From Halobacterium wangiae (lineage in GTDB: Archaea > Halobacteriota > Halobacteria > Halobacteriales > Halobacteriaceae), in the NCBI RefSeq assembly GCF_021249345.1, contig NZ_CP089588.1, positions 1,736,001-1,800,000 of the forward strand: DNA of 64,000 nt. The letters are read 5' to 3'. Below, piece after piece: positions 36,601 through 45,435 of this stretch. A program made the position numbers and the translations under genes. The notes under the pieces are model-generated. The model had not been told where the DNA came from. It worked only from the letters and a program-made list of their open reading frames with translations, and did not search any database. Position 1 is the first letter of the stretch; the number at the start of each line of letters is the position of its first letter.

Positions 36601-37937
36601 TGATTCGTGAGCGCACTCCCATCGAGAACGAAGAAACTCGGGGCTTCCCTGGCATCCACCACAAACCCCCGACTACCCCTCCGAGTGAAACGCGACCGAA
36701 GCCCCCCGAAGGACGCCCCCTCGAACTCCCTAGTACTAATCCTATCCCGGAGTCTTCTCGCGTTCTTCCCTCTCTGTAGGCGGCCCTGAATCTCGTATTT
36801 CGGACCCGCGAGTCCTCCAAACAACCCCTCTAATCCACTCCCACTGAATGCATGCTTGGTCGCTTTATCGGTCTTCGCGGCGGCCGTATCCTCGTATTCG
36901 CCCTGGTCATCGCTGTCTTGGTATTCTTCACCTTGGGGGTCGGTGGTGAGGAGGCGTGCGTTCATCAGGAATGACCGATGCGTCTCTCTCGCCCGGATGC
37001 TCTCGATGCGCTCACGATCACTGTGAGGGATTGGCGTGCCCTCGGGCGCACTCCCGAAAATCGTGCTCGTGAGTTGTGCACCTATGCCGTCCTGGTAGGA
37101 TTCGATATCCCCAATTCGGGCGTCGGCCTCACTCGACCAATCCGGCTTCGGACGCAGAAGTACCTGATATACTCCCGGGCGCCCATGGCTCGTGAGGAAC
37201 TCGAGTACTCCAGAGAGTGGGGTTCGAGAGTGTTCGCTAGCTCGGAATGACTCGAAGTCCTGGAGGCGAGTCTGCCAATCCTTCGAGCGCCCAACCACGC
37301 CCTCAAAGACAACCCCAACCAACTCTCCTGTACCCTGCCCGCCAACAGTACTCAGGCTCTCCTCAGTACCCCGCCCCTCGAGAACCTCTTCAGTGTTCTC
37401 GCCTGGAGTTTCCTGGTTGAGTCGAGAAACCAGGATCTCCCGGGGGTAGGGTTCTGGTTTCGTAATCCTCTCGAGCTCGTAGGAGTCCGGGAACAACCCC
37501 TGAAGCACTCGCTCAAGCCCACCAAGGAGCTCCGGGGGATTCACACCGAAGAGGTACTCAGTGGATCCGTCCCCCGGTGAAACAATGAGGCACTCGAACA
37601 CCGGTCGCCTCATAGACTCTCGGCCTAGTTCTTCTAGAAGTTTCCTGAGGGGGTTTCGACCCAGAGTGGTGTTCGCCTTGCTTGTGAGCTGGTGGAGGCG
37701 ACGAACATGCGAAAGCACAGTTTCGACCTCCACGTCATCACGAGATGGACGCACCCGCAGAAACACCCGCCCATCTTCATCCCCAGCGGATTCTCCACTA
37801 TGTGTCTCAGAGTTCTCTTGCTCTACGCCCGGAGCACTCCTATTGGTATAGGAAGTGTCTCCTGCGTTCTTTGTTCCCTGTGTTGATTCTACATATCCGC
37901 CTGGATTCCTCCTATTGGGCTTGCTCGGATTCGACAT
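33624..37937 (-). CDS. Conjugation-type coupling ATPase (TraG/VirD4/HerA-like) with nuclease-like C-terminus
   Basis: A 1437-residue protein. After a disordered N-terminus, the P-loop AWFGRTGSGKST is near residue 510, ILIDPKGDGMATEY near 555, IFDTGGLRSEFQR near 790 and the VYVEEAASVAVSGLLSEFLAQ helix near 900. A CxxC...CC cluster (LTCRECDSRYNPSM) is near 1110, then winged-helix-like sequence, and RLDVVGLDADGNIVVTGEVERIN near 1335-1350, resembling a PD-(D/E)XK core. It would pump or dock DNA for conjugative transfer at the membrane. No other secretion genes are in the window. An in-frame GTG six codons upstream (37955) is an alternative start. Confidence 0.82.
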   Translation of the reverse strand: MSNPSKPNRRNPGGYVESTQGTKNAGDTSYTNRSAPGVEQENSETHSGESAGDEDGRVFLRVRPSRDDVEVETVLSHVRRLHQLTSKANTTLGRNPLRKLLEELGRESMRRPVFECLIVSPGDGSTEYLFGVNPPELLGGLERVLQGLFPDSYELERITKPEPYPREILVSRLNQETPGENTEEVLEGRGTEESLSTVGGQGTGELVGVVFEGVVGRSKDWQTRLQDFESFRASEHSRTPLSGVLEFLTSHGRPGVYQVLLRPKPDWSSEADARIGDIESYQDGIGAQLTSTIFGSAPEGTPIPHSDRERIESIRARETHRSFLMNARLLTTDPQGEEYQDSDDQGEYEDTAAAKTDKATKHAFSGSGLEGLFGGLAGPKYEIQGRLQRGKNARRLRDRISTREFEGASFGGLRSRFTRRGSRGFVVDAREAPSFFVLDGSALTNQGVRGVAPTPGERTRLKRPPPSELETYRGSGLPLGRALTEDGSTESESIVLPPSLQSLHVAWFGRTGSGKSTSLINGILENQESTGGADILIDPKGDGMATEYLRAHYAKHGDLEGVTYFDCARVLPAFSFFDIRPELRMGIARTSAVEDKVEHYIEILTQIMGPERFERAVRSPDIIRYVLKAMFDPVHGQDAFTHREFLTTIQKMHEDQTPPAVSDPDLEGMLAGVTANQARSFNELMGGVATRVEKIPVDRRLARIFNHVPDETTIAGHETRTQDAQSLGVGVESSTGGDPEQEDSDTGGVGDDEEGELSGGGLSSSTDEEGSGSVDAYFDLFEHISEDEVIIFDTGGLRSEFQRVLTLVVLSNLWSALKRRSQHEQATQPRVDSGIEMEPNRAHEEGSSLGRSPEDEGASLGIGDSSDPGGASSIPSTAMSGSRGSSKTSGSSGGLVNVYVEEAASVAVSGLLSEFLAQSRGFGCSVTLAMQFPQQLEDASPRAYSEVLNNVSTIVTGNVALDRRLSERLSTEDTSRREVGNRLRALRRGEWMVRLPSGFNSVEPRPFLVQSLPQPPGIRDGPQPLTEGEGEGFVSALRSTQERTEKESGVVVREPSTIPENAHTDAKEEEEGEEELGMGVGGVLSPLALTKRLPRTVEYHGETHALTCRECDSRYNPSMEGMERAIECCSRLDDVDEDDIPITSLHLKLTPKEFEESKWSARQLAFLQAVYNAQQLRYEPPEYDLKEDSMLRLQEYTGISSEEIQGLLDADVLRHDRDHPHRLYSVPASGRHAIGEQYRQGIDFGHTKGDLDESTEHVLGVEILWEHIVLEFKNNPDSTVVEVLRYYELDERDEPAFPVEAFMSTSEETPREASTEYDQRRLDVVGLDADGNIVVTGEVERINHDVARAVPSDYDKMAACNPEEAIWVVMSQSAGHDVLQALNDPLEGEPRVEKTYAPTTPPHQFRINEPGLTAVYPAEWLHKQNKKQRQAEAFHEE

Positions 37938-37949
37938 AGACGCAACCCA

Positions 37950-37976
37950 CCCCACTCACCCAATGGGGGTGTGGGG
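37950..37976. promoter_or_regulatory. Imperfect inverted repeat before the coupling ATPase
   Basis: CCCCAC (37950-37955) and ACCC (58-61) pair with GGGT (67-70) and GTGGGG (71-76) around a 5-base loop, with a 2-base bulge. It lies just upstream of the ATPase start at 37937, where an operator would sit. No binding protein is known. Confidence 0.35.
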
Positions 37977-38214
37977 ATTGAGTACCCGACTCCAGCGGCC
38001 CAGAGCGCATAAACTAGATTTCTCCCCCACTGATACCTCCCAAGAAGTGACCAATCCCGGCCTCAATCTAGGAAGCAGCTCATTGGATAGCGCTTTGAGT
38101 ACCAACCTTGGAGTCGTAATTACTGCTAACAATGATTCTAGTGCGGTTGCTCTATTCGGTTTGACGTCTAAGTTCGAGCCACTAGGTTACTACGTGATGT
38201 GCGAAGGGAGAATT

Positions 38215-38553
38215 CTACTCTTCTGAGAATACAGCGGCGAGTTCAGCTAGTAGTGGCGCGGCGTCTTTGGCTCCGTGATAGTGTATCACGCCCTCTCGAG
38301 CGTCATAGTCGAGCCAACCCCATTCTTCGAGCTTCGGGAGATGTCTGTGGTGCAGAGCCATTTCTAGTTCAGGAGGGCTCGTTGACGGCAGCCGATCATT
38401 GATGTGGGAGACGACTGCGTCAACCGACTCCGTGTCGGCCCGAGCACTCGTCTCGAAGTACTGAATTAGTCCCCGGCGGTGGGGGTGTGCTAACGTCTTC
38501 AGAAGCCGGTTTAGCTTTGGTATCTTATCCGGGTTGAACTCGCCGTCAGCCAT
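38215..38553 (-). CDS. Winged-helix regulator (DUF7344-like)
   Basis: A 112-residue protein of the haloarchaeal ArsR-like wHTH type. LNRLLKTLAHPHRRGLIQYF is the first helix pair and recognition region, and LEMALHHRHLPKLEEWGWLDYDAREGVIHYHG is the wing. It likely controls neighbouring genes of the island. The DUF number is from memory. It lies upstream of, and in the same direction as, the coupling ATPase gene. Confidence 0.75.
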   Translation of the reverse strand: MADGEFNPDKIPKLNRLLKTLAHPHRRGLIQYFETSARADTESVDAVVSHINDRLPSTSPPELEMALHHRHLPKLEEWGWLDYDAREGVIHYHGAKDAAPLLAELAAVFSEE

Positions 38554-38888
38554 TCGTCATACATTATTCCTCCACACGGATAATTCTTCCAGTGCTACCC
38601 CTACATCTGGCAGAATAATCCACCTGAGTACTGAATATTCCCTCTGCTCGACTCACGCGCTTCTGTGCCCGGAATCACCTACACTACTTCCTTTTGTGTC
38701 CACAGGAAACCTCCGTACTTCGCCAGAATATACACTAGTGGAATAGGTGGCCTGCATAGGGTCAAGGGCATTCGTACGCTGACCTTCTGTAGGAGGGGAG
38801 GGACTCAGTGCCGTCGGAAAACGCTTTGACTTCCTGCTCACTGACGGCCGGAGAGAACGTGGGAAGAACTCGCAAGGTTAGCAATTTC
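38554..38888. other. Gap without a recognisable gene
   Basis: About 335 bases between two minus-strand wHTH genes. Short frames exist on both strands, but none has an acidic, haloarchaeal composition or a motif. No repeat or RNA fold was noticed. Confidence 0.45.
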
Positions 38889-39140
38889 TCACTTTGTGGG
38901 CGTATACGTTTCTAGTAGTTTATTTTTCCCTGCATCAGTTATCCACCAGGCTCTTGCCCGCCCGATCTTCTTTGTATCTAACAGTCCTTCTTCTGCCATT
39001 GATTGTAACCGAGAGTGCATACCTTGGTAGGTCAAATTAAACGCCCTCACAATCTCCGTAGTTGACACTACGGGGCCTGATGAAATCACCACTCTATATA
39101 ATATGTCCTCGTCGTCTATTGTGGGTTTCCGGCCGGCCAT
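38889..39140 (-). CDS. Small winged-helix DNA-binding protein
   Basis: An 83-residue wHTH protein: MAGRKPTIDDEDILYRVV, then SGPVVSTTEIVRAFNLTYQGMHSRLQSMAEEGLLDTKKIGRARAWWITDAGKNKL. The recognition helix and the Arg-rich wing are clear. CTAAAAA (TATA on the minus strand TTTTTAG, at 39164-39170) lies 24-30 bases before the ATG at 39140, so this start is preferred over one seven codons upstream. Probably a local regulator. Confidence 0.75.
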   Translation of the reverse strand: MAGRKPTIDDEDILYRVVISSGPVVSTTEIVRAFNLTYQGMHSRLQSMAEEGLLDTKKIGRARAWWITDAGKNKLLETYTPTK

Positions 39141-39224
39141 GTACAAATAATGGGCAAACAATCCTAAAAATCATAGGTATAGACACGGCTTCTATGGAGG
39201 ATTCAATTTCACTAGACAGTTACG

Positions 39225-39843
39225 AGGTAGCCGGTATATGATTGCCGAGCAGGCTCAAGGTGAGCGCGAGAGAGGCGATCTGTGGCTTATTGGGGTCCTG
39301 GGCGAGACTCATGGGGCCCGTGAAGTCGCACGTGTGGAGGTAGGTGGCCACCCTGAATGATGGAATCGCGATCAATGTATACGCGAGTAAGCGAATACCT
39401 CAAATCCAGCTACTATTCTTCGTGAGGGCGGCGATGAAGCCAAAAACAACCCCAGGGAGGCAGGCAATGGCGATGCCTGGAAGGACGTACTCCATGGTCG
39501 TGGTGATGCGGCCGTCGAGGACACGACAGAGTGGGGCCTAGAATGCCGTTGAGTACCCTCAATCAAGCGTGAGGAGATTAATCCAGTGTGCCAGGAATCG
39601 CTCTATTAGTGTTGGATCAAGGTTGTGGGGGTCAGTGATTCGCGCCTGCATCTCTGGCGGCGGCGGCAGATTACTTCTCGGGCACGGATGGTTGAGACAG
39701 TATCTGGGGAACGCGACCCGCGCGTAGAGTTTCCGATACGCCATCACCGTTGTGAGACCGAATAAGATGGTGACACCCAGGACCACCTCACCGACCGATA
39801 GGGCGATTCGGCGTGCGAGATACCGTGGATAACTCTTCGCCAT
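39225..39843 (-). pseudogene. Decayed DppB-type ABC permease
   Basis: From the ATG at 39843, MAKSYPRYLARRIALSVGEV matches the start of the neighbouring permease. In one frame the sequence continues through HWINLLTLD, a TGA stop (39559-39561), GYSTAF, a TAG stop, then VLDGRITTTMEYVLPGIAIA and FIAALTKN, another TGA, and IASLALTLSLLGNHIPA, where it breaks off. These segments align in order with WIVDVTTLDWGYS, TTLEYVIPGVAIAILLG, LIAALSRD and IATLAVAFGLLAGQ of the intact paralogue. At least three nonsense changes plus a 3' truncation make it a pseudogene. Confidence 0.8.
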
Positions 39844-40044
39844 CGTAAGTCCGAAAAACACTGAGTTAGTCTGTTAGGAACCTTGGCTACCTGCCGATAC
39901 CGGCCGAACCACTATTACTGATTTCCCTGGCAGTTGCTCGACGGGGACTGACATTTATTGCCGCGTACACGTCTTATATCCTATAAAATTCCCTCCGACG
40001 ATATGCAGCCCAGTCTTCGAGTCCCTTACTGGGGAATACGTAGC

Positions 40045-41001
40045 TTAGTCGGACTGAATTCTCGGATCAAGGTACCCGTAGAGAATGTCCTGAATCAGAT
40101 TCCCAGCAATCCCAATGAAGACGAGGACCATGGTCGTCCAGATTGCGAGCCTGATATCCGGCAACCGGACAGCCCGGAGGCTAGCCTCTGCCAACCCAGA
40201 TATCCCAAGGACCGATTCGACGATGTAAATATTCAGCATCAACACTCCAAGGATTTCGGCTACGGACAGAGATACAATGGGTATCGCTGCGTTCCGTAGC
40301 AAGTGCCGGGCCATATTCAGTCGCGGCGAACCCTTCGCGCGGAGTAATTTGACGAAGTCTTTCCCAACTTCGTCAAGAACTGCACTCCGAGCAAATCGTA
40401 CTTGCCCGGCAAGCAAGCCAAACGCCACAGCGAGCGTCGCGATAGTCTGAGTGTCCAGTACAGGAAACACGATTATCACCCCTTCGACAGCGACGAGTGT
40501 TGTTCCAGCTAAAAACTCTAGGTAATAGATGGTCATGAATGCGGGAATGCCGAGCAACACGTAGGATCCAACGCGACTCGACCAATCCAGGGGGCGGTCC
40601 CTAGAGAGCGCTGCAATCAATCCAAGAGTAACCCCTAGAAGGATTGCGATTGCGACACCGGGAATAACGTACTCGAGGGTGGTTTGTACTCGCCCATTCA
40701 GGACATCGATGACGGGCTTCTCGTACGCGCGCGAGTACCCCCAGTCGAGCGTCGTGACATCCACAATCCAGTTGATATACCGTTCGTGAAGCGGGTTGTC
40801 GAGGCCCCGGGCCTCGACGAAGCCCTGTCGGATTCGAGCGATTTCCTCTGGCCCAGCCCCGCCATAGCGTGCACTGGCAAGGATTCCATCTAGTCGCTTA
40901 TACACCATGAGATTAACCAGAAAGAACGTGGCAGAGACTACGAGGTACGCGGAGACGAGCGATAGGCCTACGCGACGGATGATTAATCGGGGGTAGCTCA
41001 T
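40045..41001 (-). CDS. ABC transporter permease, DppB/OppB type
   Basis: A 318-residue six-helix permease. MSYPRLIIRRVGLSLVSAYLV is helix one, then a large external loop with RGLDNPLHERYINWIVD and LDWGYS. The EAA-type coupling helix is VLDEVGKDFVKLLRAKGSPR. It would be one half of a peptide-type importer channel. It diverges from a DppC-type permease 200 bases away and lies next to a decayed copy of itself. No binding protein or ATPase genes are nearby, so a complete transporter must recruit them from elsewhere, or this is a remnant. Confidence 0.88.
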   Translation of the reverse strand: MSYPRLIIRRVGLSLVSAYLVVSATFFLVNLMVYKRLDGILASARYGGAGPEEIARIRQGFVEARGLDNPLHERYINWIVDVTTLDWGYSRAYEKPVIDVLNGRVQTTLEYVIPGVAIAILLGVTLGLIAALSRDRPLDWSSRVGSYVLLGIPAFMTIYYLEFLAGTTLVAVEGVIIVFPVLDTQTIATLAVAFGLLAGQVRFARSAVLDEVGKDFVKLLRAKGSPRLNMARHLLRNAAIPIVSLSVAEILGVLMLNIYIVESVLGISGLAEASLRAVRLPDIRLAIWTTMVLVFIGIAGNLIQDILYGYLDPRIQSD

Positions 41002-41201
41002 CGTTGGAGGCTCCCAGGATTGGCCTCGTTCGTGATGGCTGTCGGGACTTTTCTGGAGGGCATCTCTGCCGGAGGATTGTCTCAGACGAACTAATAAATC
41101 TATCCCGGAGTGAACTACGCAGTGAGGCCAAGAACGCAGAACTTGGATGACTCGCAGGAACGCTTATAGTAATGTGCTATTGATGAGTAAAGCGATGCGA
41201 G

Positions 41202-42413
41202 ATGCCCTCCAATGAGCCATCGCCGCCCGAGTTCACAAAAATATCGTGGGAGGACGTCGATCAATCACGGTATCGCTTAAACGCAAAAACCATCGGGCTA
41301 CTTCTCGCACTTAGCACGCTCGCAGCACTGTTCATCTACGATTACGTCGTCACTCCGGACGAACTATTCTGGTTCCTGCACTGGGACGTCGGCCGAATGG
41401 ACTGGCTCTTCCTCATCTCCCTCGTACTGTTCACCCGATACGCCCTCGTTCCACTCGCGGAAAACAGACACCATACCCTCCGGTATCTTCGGAAGTTCCG
41501 GTCCAAGCCGGCCGGTATTCTGAGCCTCGCGTTCCTCATTCTCTTCGGCGTGCTTGGCCTCCTCGGCCCCGAAATTGTCCTCAATAAGTCGTATCCACGA
41601 CTAGCGCACAAGCTGCAGCCACCAGTGTTCACCTCCGTCTATGTCGGCGACGTCTACTACTACAACTGCGTTGGTGAGCTCACGAATGGCTACTGCCATG
41701 GGACATGGGAGTACCCACTCGGGGCAACCCAGTACGGGGAAAACATCGCGGGCCTCCTCATAGAAGGCATGCACGTCGGCTTGAAACTCGGACTCTCCAC
41801 GGCGATGATTATGGCGGTCATCGCCACCGCCGTCGGGACCACTGCAGGCTACTTCGGTGGCTTGATCGATGACATCCTCATGCGTTACGTGGATTTCCAG
41901 CAGACGATTCCCGCAATCGTCGTGTATATCGTCCTCGCGACGATGTTCTTCGGGCACCACGAAGGCGTTTCAGACGGCGGCCTCTTCTCGCTCGCGCTCG
42001 TCTTCGGGCTTCTCGACTGGGGCGGCATGGCACGACTTATCCGAGGGGAAGTCCTCAAACGCCGCTCAAAGCCATACATTCGGGCTGCAGAAGTCGCCGG
42101 CGCTAGTCACCTGCAGATTATTCGCCGACACGTCATCCCGAACTCCACGGCAACGATTGTTACGTCGCTTACAAGGCTGATACCCGTACTCATCCTAGTG
42201 CAGGCCGCGCTCGCATTCTTAGAGCTCAACCGAGTCGGCTCAGACTCGCTGGGGCGAGTCCTCCGAATCGGGCTCTCTGCGGATGCCATGACCTGGACGC
42301 AAAAATGGTGGGTGAGTACATCCGCAGTCGTCCTCCTCATCGTCGTCATGGTCGCGTTCAACGTGTTCGGTGACACCGTCCGGGATTTCCTCGACACAAA
42401 CGAAACAGGATAA
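41202..42413 (+). CDS. ABC transporter permease, DppC/OppC type
   Basis: A 403-residue permease, about 100 residues longer than usual because of an N-terminal extension with two more hydrophobic segments (LLLALSTLAALFIYDYV; WLFLISLVLFTRYALV). The DppC core is ILSLAFLILFGVLGLLGPEI, ENIAGLLIEGMHVGLKLGLSTA, AGYFGGLIDDILMRYVDFQQTIP and the EAA region RLIRGEVLKRRSKPYIRAAEVAGAS. It pairs in type with the divergent DppB-like gene. A CTTATAG box lies at about 41162-41168. Confidence 0.88.
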   Translation: MPSNEPSPPEFTKISWEDVDQSRYRLNAKTIGLLLALSTLAALFIYDYVVTPDELFWFLHWDVGRMDWLFLISLVLFTRYALVPLAENRHHTLRYLRKFRSKPAGILSLAFLILFGVLGLLGPEIVLNKSYPRLAHKLQPPVFTSVYVGDVYYYNCVGELTNGYCHGTWEYPLGATQYGENIAGLLIEGMHVGLKLGLSTAMIMAVIATAVGTTAGYFGGLIDDILMRYVDFQQTIPAIVVYIVLATMFFGHHEGVSDGGLFSLALVFGLLDWGGMARLIRGEVLKRRSKPYIRAAEVAGASHLQIIRRHVIPNSTATIVTSLTRLIPVLILVQAALAFLELNRVGSDSLGRVLRIGLSADAMTWTQKWWVSTSAVVLLIVVMVAFNVFGDTVRDFLDTNETG

Positions 42414-42677
42414 CCGGTAAGCCAGCAACACACCAGCGCACTCGCATTCGAACGCCATTAACCGTGAGTGGCTTGGAGTGCCACAGAACACGTACTATAG
42501 AACGCCTGGACTTCAATCTACCCAGATGTCCCTACTGTGATACTACCCACTACACAGGCCAAGAACCAGCCCACGACTCACTCAGATGTGCATTTCGTAG
42601 TGGTCTTGTTGGGGGGACTAGCAATCGCGTGCGAACATCTATCATGAGGGCGGGTTAGACAATAGTAGACAGCGAAG

Positions 42678-44747
42678 ATGCCGGACTCATTCTATAAACA
42701 GGTCTTCGAGACGGCCTCAGCTAGCATCGCGATTCATGAACCGGGTACAGCGCGGTTTGAAGCAGTGAATCAAGCGTATGCGAGCGCGCTCAATTATACT
42801 CAATCAGCGCTTGAGGGGCGATCACTTTGCGACCTTGCCGGGCAGGAAGCGTCGTCACTCGGTGTTGCGATCGAACGGGCGCTTGACGGCGACTCCCATA
42901 CATTCGAGACCGCGCTGACAGATGGTGATGGCGTTAAACGGTGGGTGGCGCTTGATCTGGATACAATCACCGTCGACGACCAGCTACAGCTGGTTTCGAC
43001 GCTTCGGTCTGATCCGGTAGACGACGGGGAAGCGACTGATAGTCTCTCGGAGCGTCGCCTTGAGATGGCGCTCACGGGGACGAACACTGGTGTCTGGGAA
43101 TGGGATGTTGGAACGGATGAGGTGATTTGGACGGAGAGTATGGAACGATTATTCGGTCTCGCCCCTAGTACGTTCGATGGTACGTTCGAGGCCTTCTCTA
43201 AACGCGTTCATCCTGAGGACCGGTCTACGGTCGAATCGGCGATTGAGGCTGCACTCGAGGATGGCGAAATGTTCGAATCAGAGTACCGGATTACTCGTGA
43301 GGATGGAGAGCAGCGCTGGGTGCATGCACGCGCTGAACTGCAAGACACTGTGAGTGGACCGGGTCGGATGATTGGCATGGTAACAGATATCACTGGGAGA
43401 AAGCAAAACGAGCAGGCGCTTCGCCAGCAGGAGCAACATTACGGAGAACTCGTTGAGCGGTTGCCGGATGCACACTACACGATCGATAGCCAGTGGAGAG
43501 TCACCTTCTGTAACGAGGCGCTGGCGGAGCGCCTTGAACAGCCTGTCAGTGAAATCCAGGGCGAACTCCTCTGGGACTTATTCCCAGAGTCAAAGGGTGG
43601 TATTCTGGAACAGAAGTTCAACCAGGTCATGGAGACTGGTGAGCCGGTGGATTTCGAGTTCCACTACCCATTCGGGGACAAGTTGGTTAGTATACAAGCG
43701 TACCCGTATAACGACGGGATTGCCGCGGTCTCCACGGATGTCTCGGACCAGCAAGAGGCGTTATTGAGCATTCTCGACGCAACGCCAGTCATCCTCTACC
43801 GATTCGACAGTGATGGCGTGTTCCAGGAAGTACGGGGTGAGATGCTGTCGAAAGTCGGTATTGACCCCGACGATCTTATCGGTGAACGCATATTCGAGGC
43901 CTATGCTGGCAACGAGGAAGTCATTACCGCGGCCGAACGCGCACTCGAGGGGGAGTCCTTCCGGTACAATCTCACACTAGGCGATATCACGCTCGAAACG
44001 CATTATAAGCCGGTCTACACGGATGGCAAGGTGACGAGTGTGATCGGCGTCTCGATGGACGTCACGGAACTTCAGCGCCAGCGTGAGCGGATGGAGTTCT
44101 TCAATTCGATTCTCCGCCATGACGTCCTCAATGGGATGACCGTTATCAAGATGCGTGCGGAACTATTAGCTGATGAACTTGAGGACGATCATGCGCAGTA
44201 CGCACAGACGATTGTAGACTGGTGTGACACGACGACTGAAGTCACAAAGCGCGTCCGTCGAGTCGTCGAGACGCTCGCAACACCTAGTAAAGAACATCAA
44301 CTCGAGCCGATTGATGTCTCGGCGATTCTCCACCGAAAGCTCCGAGAACTGGGAACGGCTTTTCCCGAGGTAGCATTTGAAACAGCAGTACCCGACGGTA
44401 CTCGGGTACAAGCCGACGAGTTACTCGCTGACGTCCTCGGCAACGTCCTGTCTAACAGTATTGAACATAACGAAACAACTGGCCTCAGGGTCGAGACAGC
44501 TCTCGAGATAACCGGGGATACTGTCCAGATACGAATCGCTGACAACGGTTCCGGAGTCCCCGATGAGCGGAAGGAATCGGTTTTCCGTCGCGGTGAAACC
44601 TCACACGCTAAGGAAACGGGCTCGGGATTCGGCCTCTTTTTCGTTGATGTGATGATCGAGAAATACGGTGGCAACGTACGGGTTGAGGACAGCGATACTG
44701 GTGGTGCTTGTTTCGTTATCGAATTGGTCAATGAAGGTGGATACTGA
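42678..44747 (+). CDS. Multi-PAS sensor histidine kinase
   Basis: A 689-residue cytoplasmic kinase with no membrane helices. There are four PAS-like units: about 3-110, 125-245 (GVWEWDVGTDEVIWTESMER; ITGRKQNEQALR), 250-360 (HYTIDSQWRVTFCNEAL) and 362-470 (VTELQRQRE). The phosphoacceptor is FFNSILRHDVLNGMTVIK near residue 475-490. The ATPase domain has NSIEHNETTG, DNGSGVPDE and GSGFGLFFVDVM. The short DHp motif RHD(V/I)LN is common in haloarchaea. Its signal is unknown. The response-regulator gene follows after 46 bases. Confidence 0.9.
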   Translation: MPDSFYKQVFETASASIAIHEPGTARFEAVNQAYASALNYTQSALEGRSLCDLAGQEASSLGVAIERALDGDSHTFETALTDGDGVKRWVALDLDTITVDDQLQLVSTLRSDPVDDGEATDSLSERRLEMALTGTNTGVWEWDVGTDEVIWTESMERLFGLAPSTFDGTFEAFSKRVHPEDRSTVESAIEAALEDGEMFESEYRITREDGEQRWVHARAELQDTVSGPGRMIGMVTDITGRKQNEQALRQQEQHYGELVERLPDAHYTIDSQWRVTFCNEALAERLEQPVSEIQGELLWDLFPESKGGILEQKFNQVMETGEPVDFEFHYPFGDKLVSIQAYPYNDGIAAVSTDVSDQQEALLSILDATPVILYRFDSDGVFQEVRGEMLSKVGIDPDDLIGERIFEAYAGNEEVITAAERALEGESFRYNLTLGDITLETHYKPVYTDGKVTSVIGVSMDVTELQRQRERMEFFNSILRHDVLNGMTVIKMRAELLADELEDDHAQYAQTIVDWCDTTTEVTKRVRRVVETLATPSKEHQLEPIDVSAILHRKLRELGTAFPEVAFETAVPDGTRVQADELLADVLGNVLSNSIEHNETTGLRVETALEITGDTVQIRIADNGSGVPDERKESVFRRGETSHAKETGSGFGLFFVDVMIEKYGGNVRVEDSDTGGACFVIELVNEGGY

Positions 44748-44793
44748 TGATGCGAACTATATTCAATCGAGAGGTCGAAGAAGGGTGGAACGA

Positions 44794-45435
44794 ATGACGG
44801 ATCACGACCGCCCGGTCATTCTCATCGCCGAGGACGAACCGTCTGTTGCAGAGGGATATGGACTATGGCTCGGCGACCAGTACGAAATCAGGCTAGCAAC
44901 TAATGGACAGGAGGCTCTGGAAATCGTTGATGAGACGGTCGATGTCGTGTTACTGGATCGAATGATGCCTCATCGGTCTGGAGTCCAGGTGTTAGCGGGA
45001 ATCCGTGAGCGAGGAATCGACTGTCGTGTTGCGATGGTGACGGCGGTTGAACCTGACTTCGATGTGATTGAGATGGGGTTCGACGCTTACATCACCAAAC
45101 CGCCGGACCGCCAGGAGTTACTCGATACCATCGAGCAGCTGCTCGATCGGGCGACACTCAATAGCGCGCTACAGGAGTATCATTCGTTGATGGCGCGTAA
45201 AGGCGCCCTTCAGGCTCAGAAAACCGAAGAAGAACTCCATGAGAGTGCAGAGTACCAGGAACTGCTCGAACGGATTGAGGTGAAACGCGCGGAAGTCGAC
45301 GAGGACCTCGGGGATATGGGCGCGGACATCGATTTCGTCAGTTCAGTCCGTGAGATCGAAGGCGCGAATGATAGCGTCGATGATATTGGACTAGGTGATA
45401 GTGACGCGTTTGAGACGACGGGTGAAGATCAATGA
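44794..45435 (+). CDS. HalX-type response regulator
   Basis: A 213-residue protein with an N-terminal receiver: ILIAEDEPSVAEGY, the phospho-Asp in VVLLDRMMPHRSG, and the Lys in YITKPPDRQELL. A C-terminal HalX domain (about 120-175) reads RATLNSALQEYHSLMARKGALQ...EYQELLERIEVKRAEVDEDL. The rest is acidic. No DNA-binding domain, so it probably signals through protein contacts. The ATG at 44794 begins just before the receiver. Its stop overlaps the next start by four bases. Confidence 0.85.
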   Translation: MTDHDRPVILIAEDEPSVAEGYGLWLGDQYEIRLATNGQEALEIVDETVDVVLLDRMMPHRSGVQVLAGIRERGIDCRVAMVTAVEPDFDVIEMGFDAYITKPPDRQELLDTIEQLLDRATLNSALQEYHSLMARKGALQAQKTEEELHESAEYQELLERIEVKRAEVDEDLGDMGADIDFVSSVREIEGANDSVDDIGLGDSDAFETTGEDQ

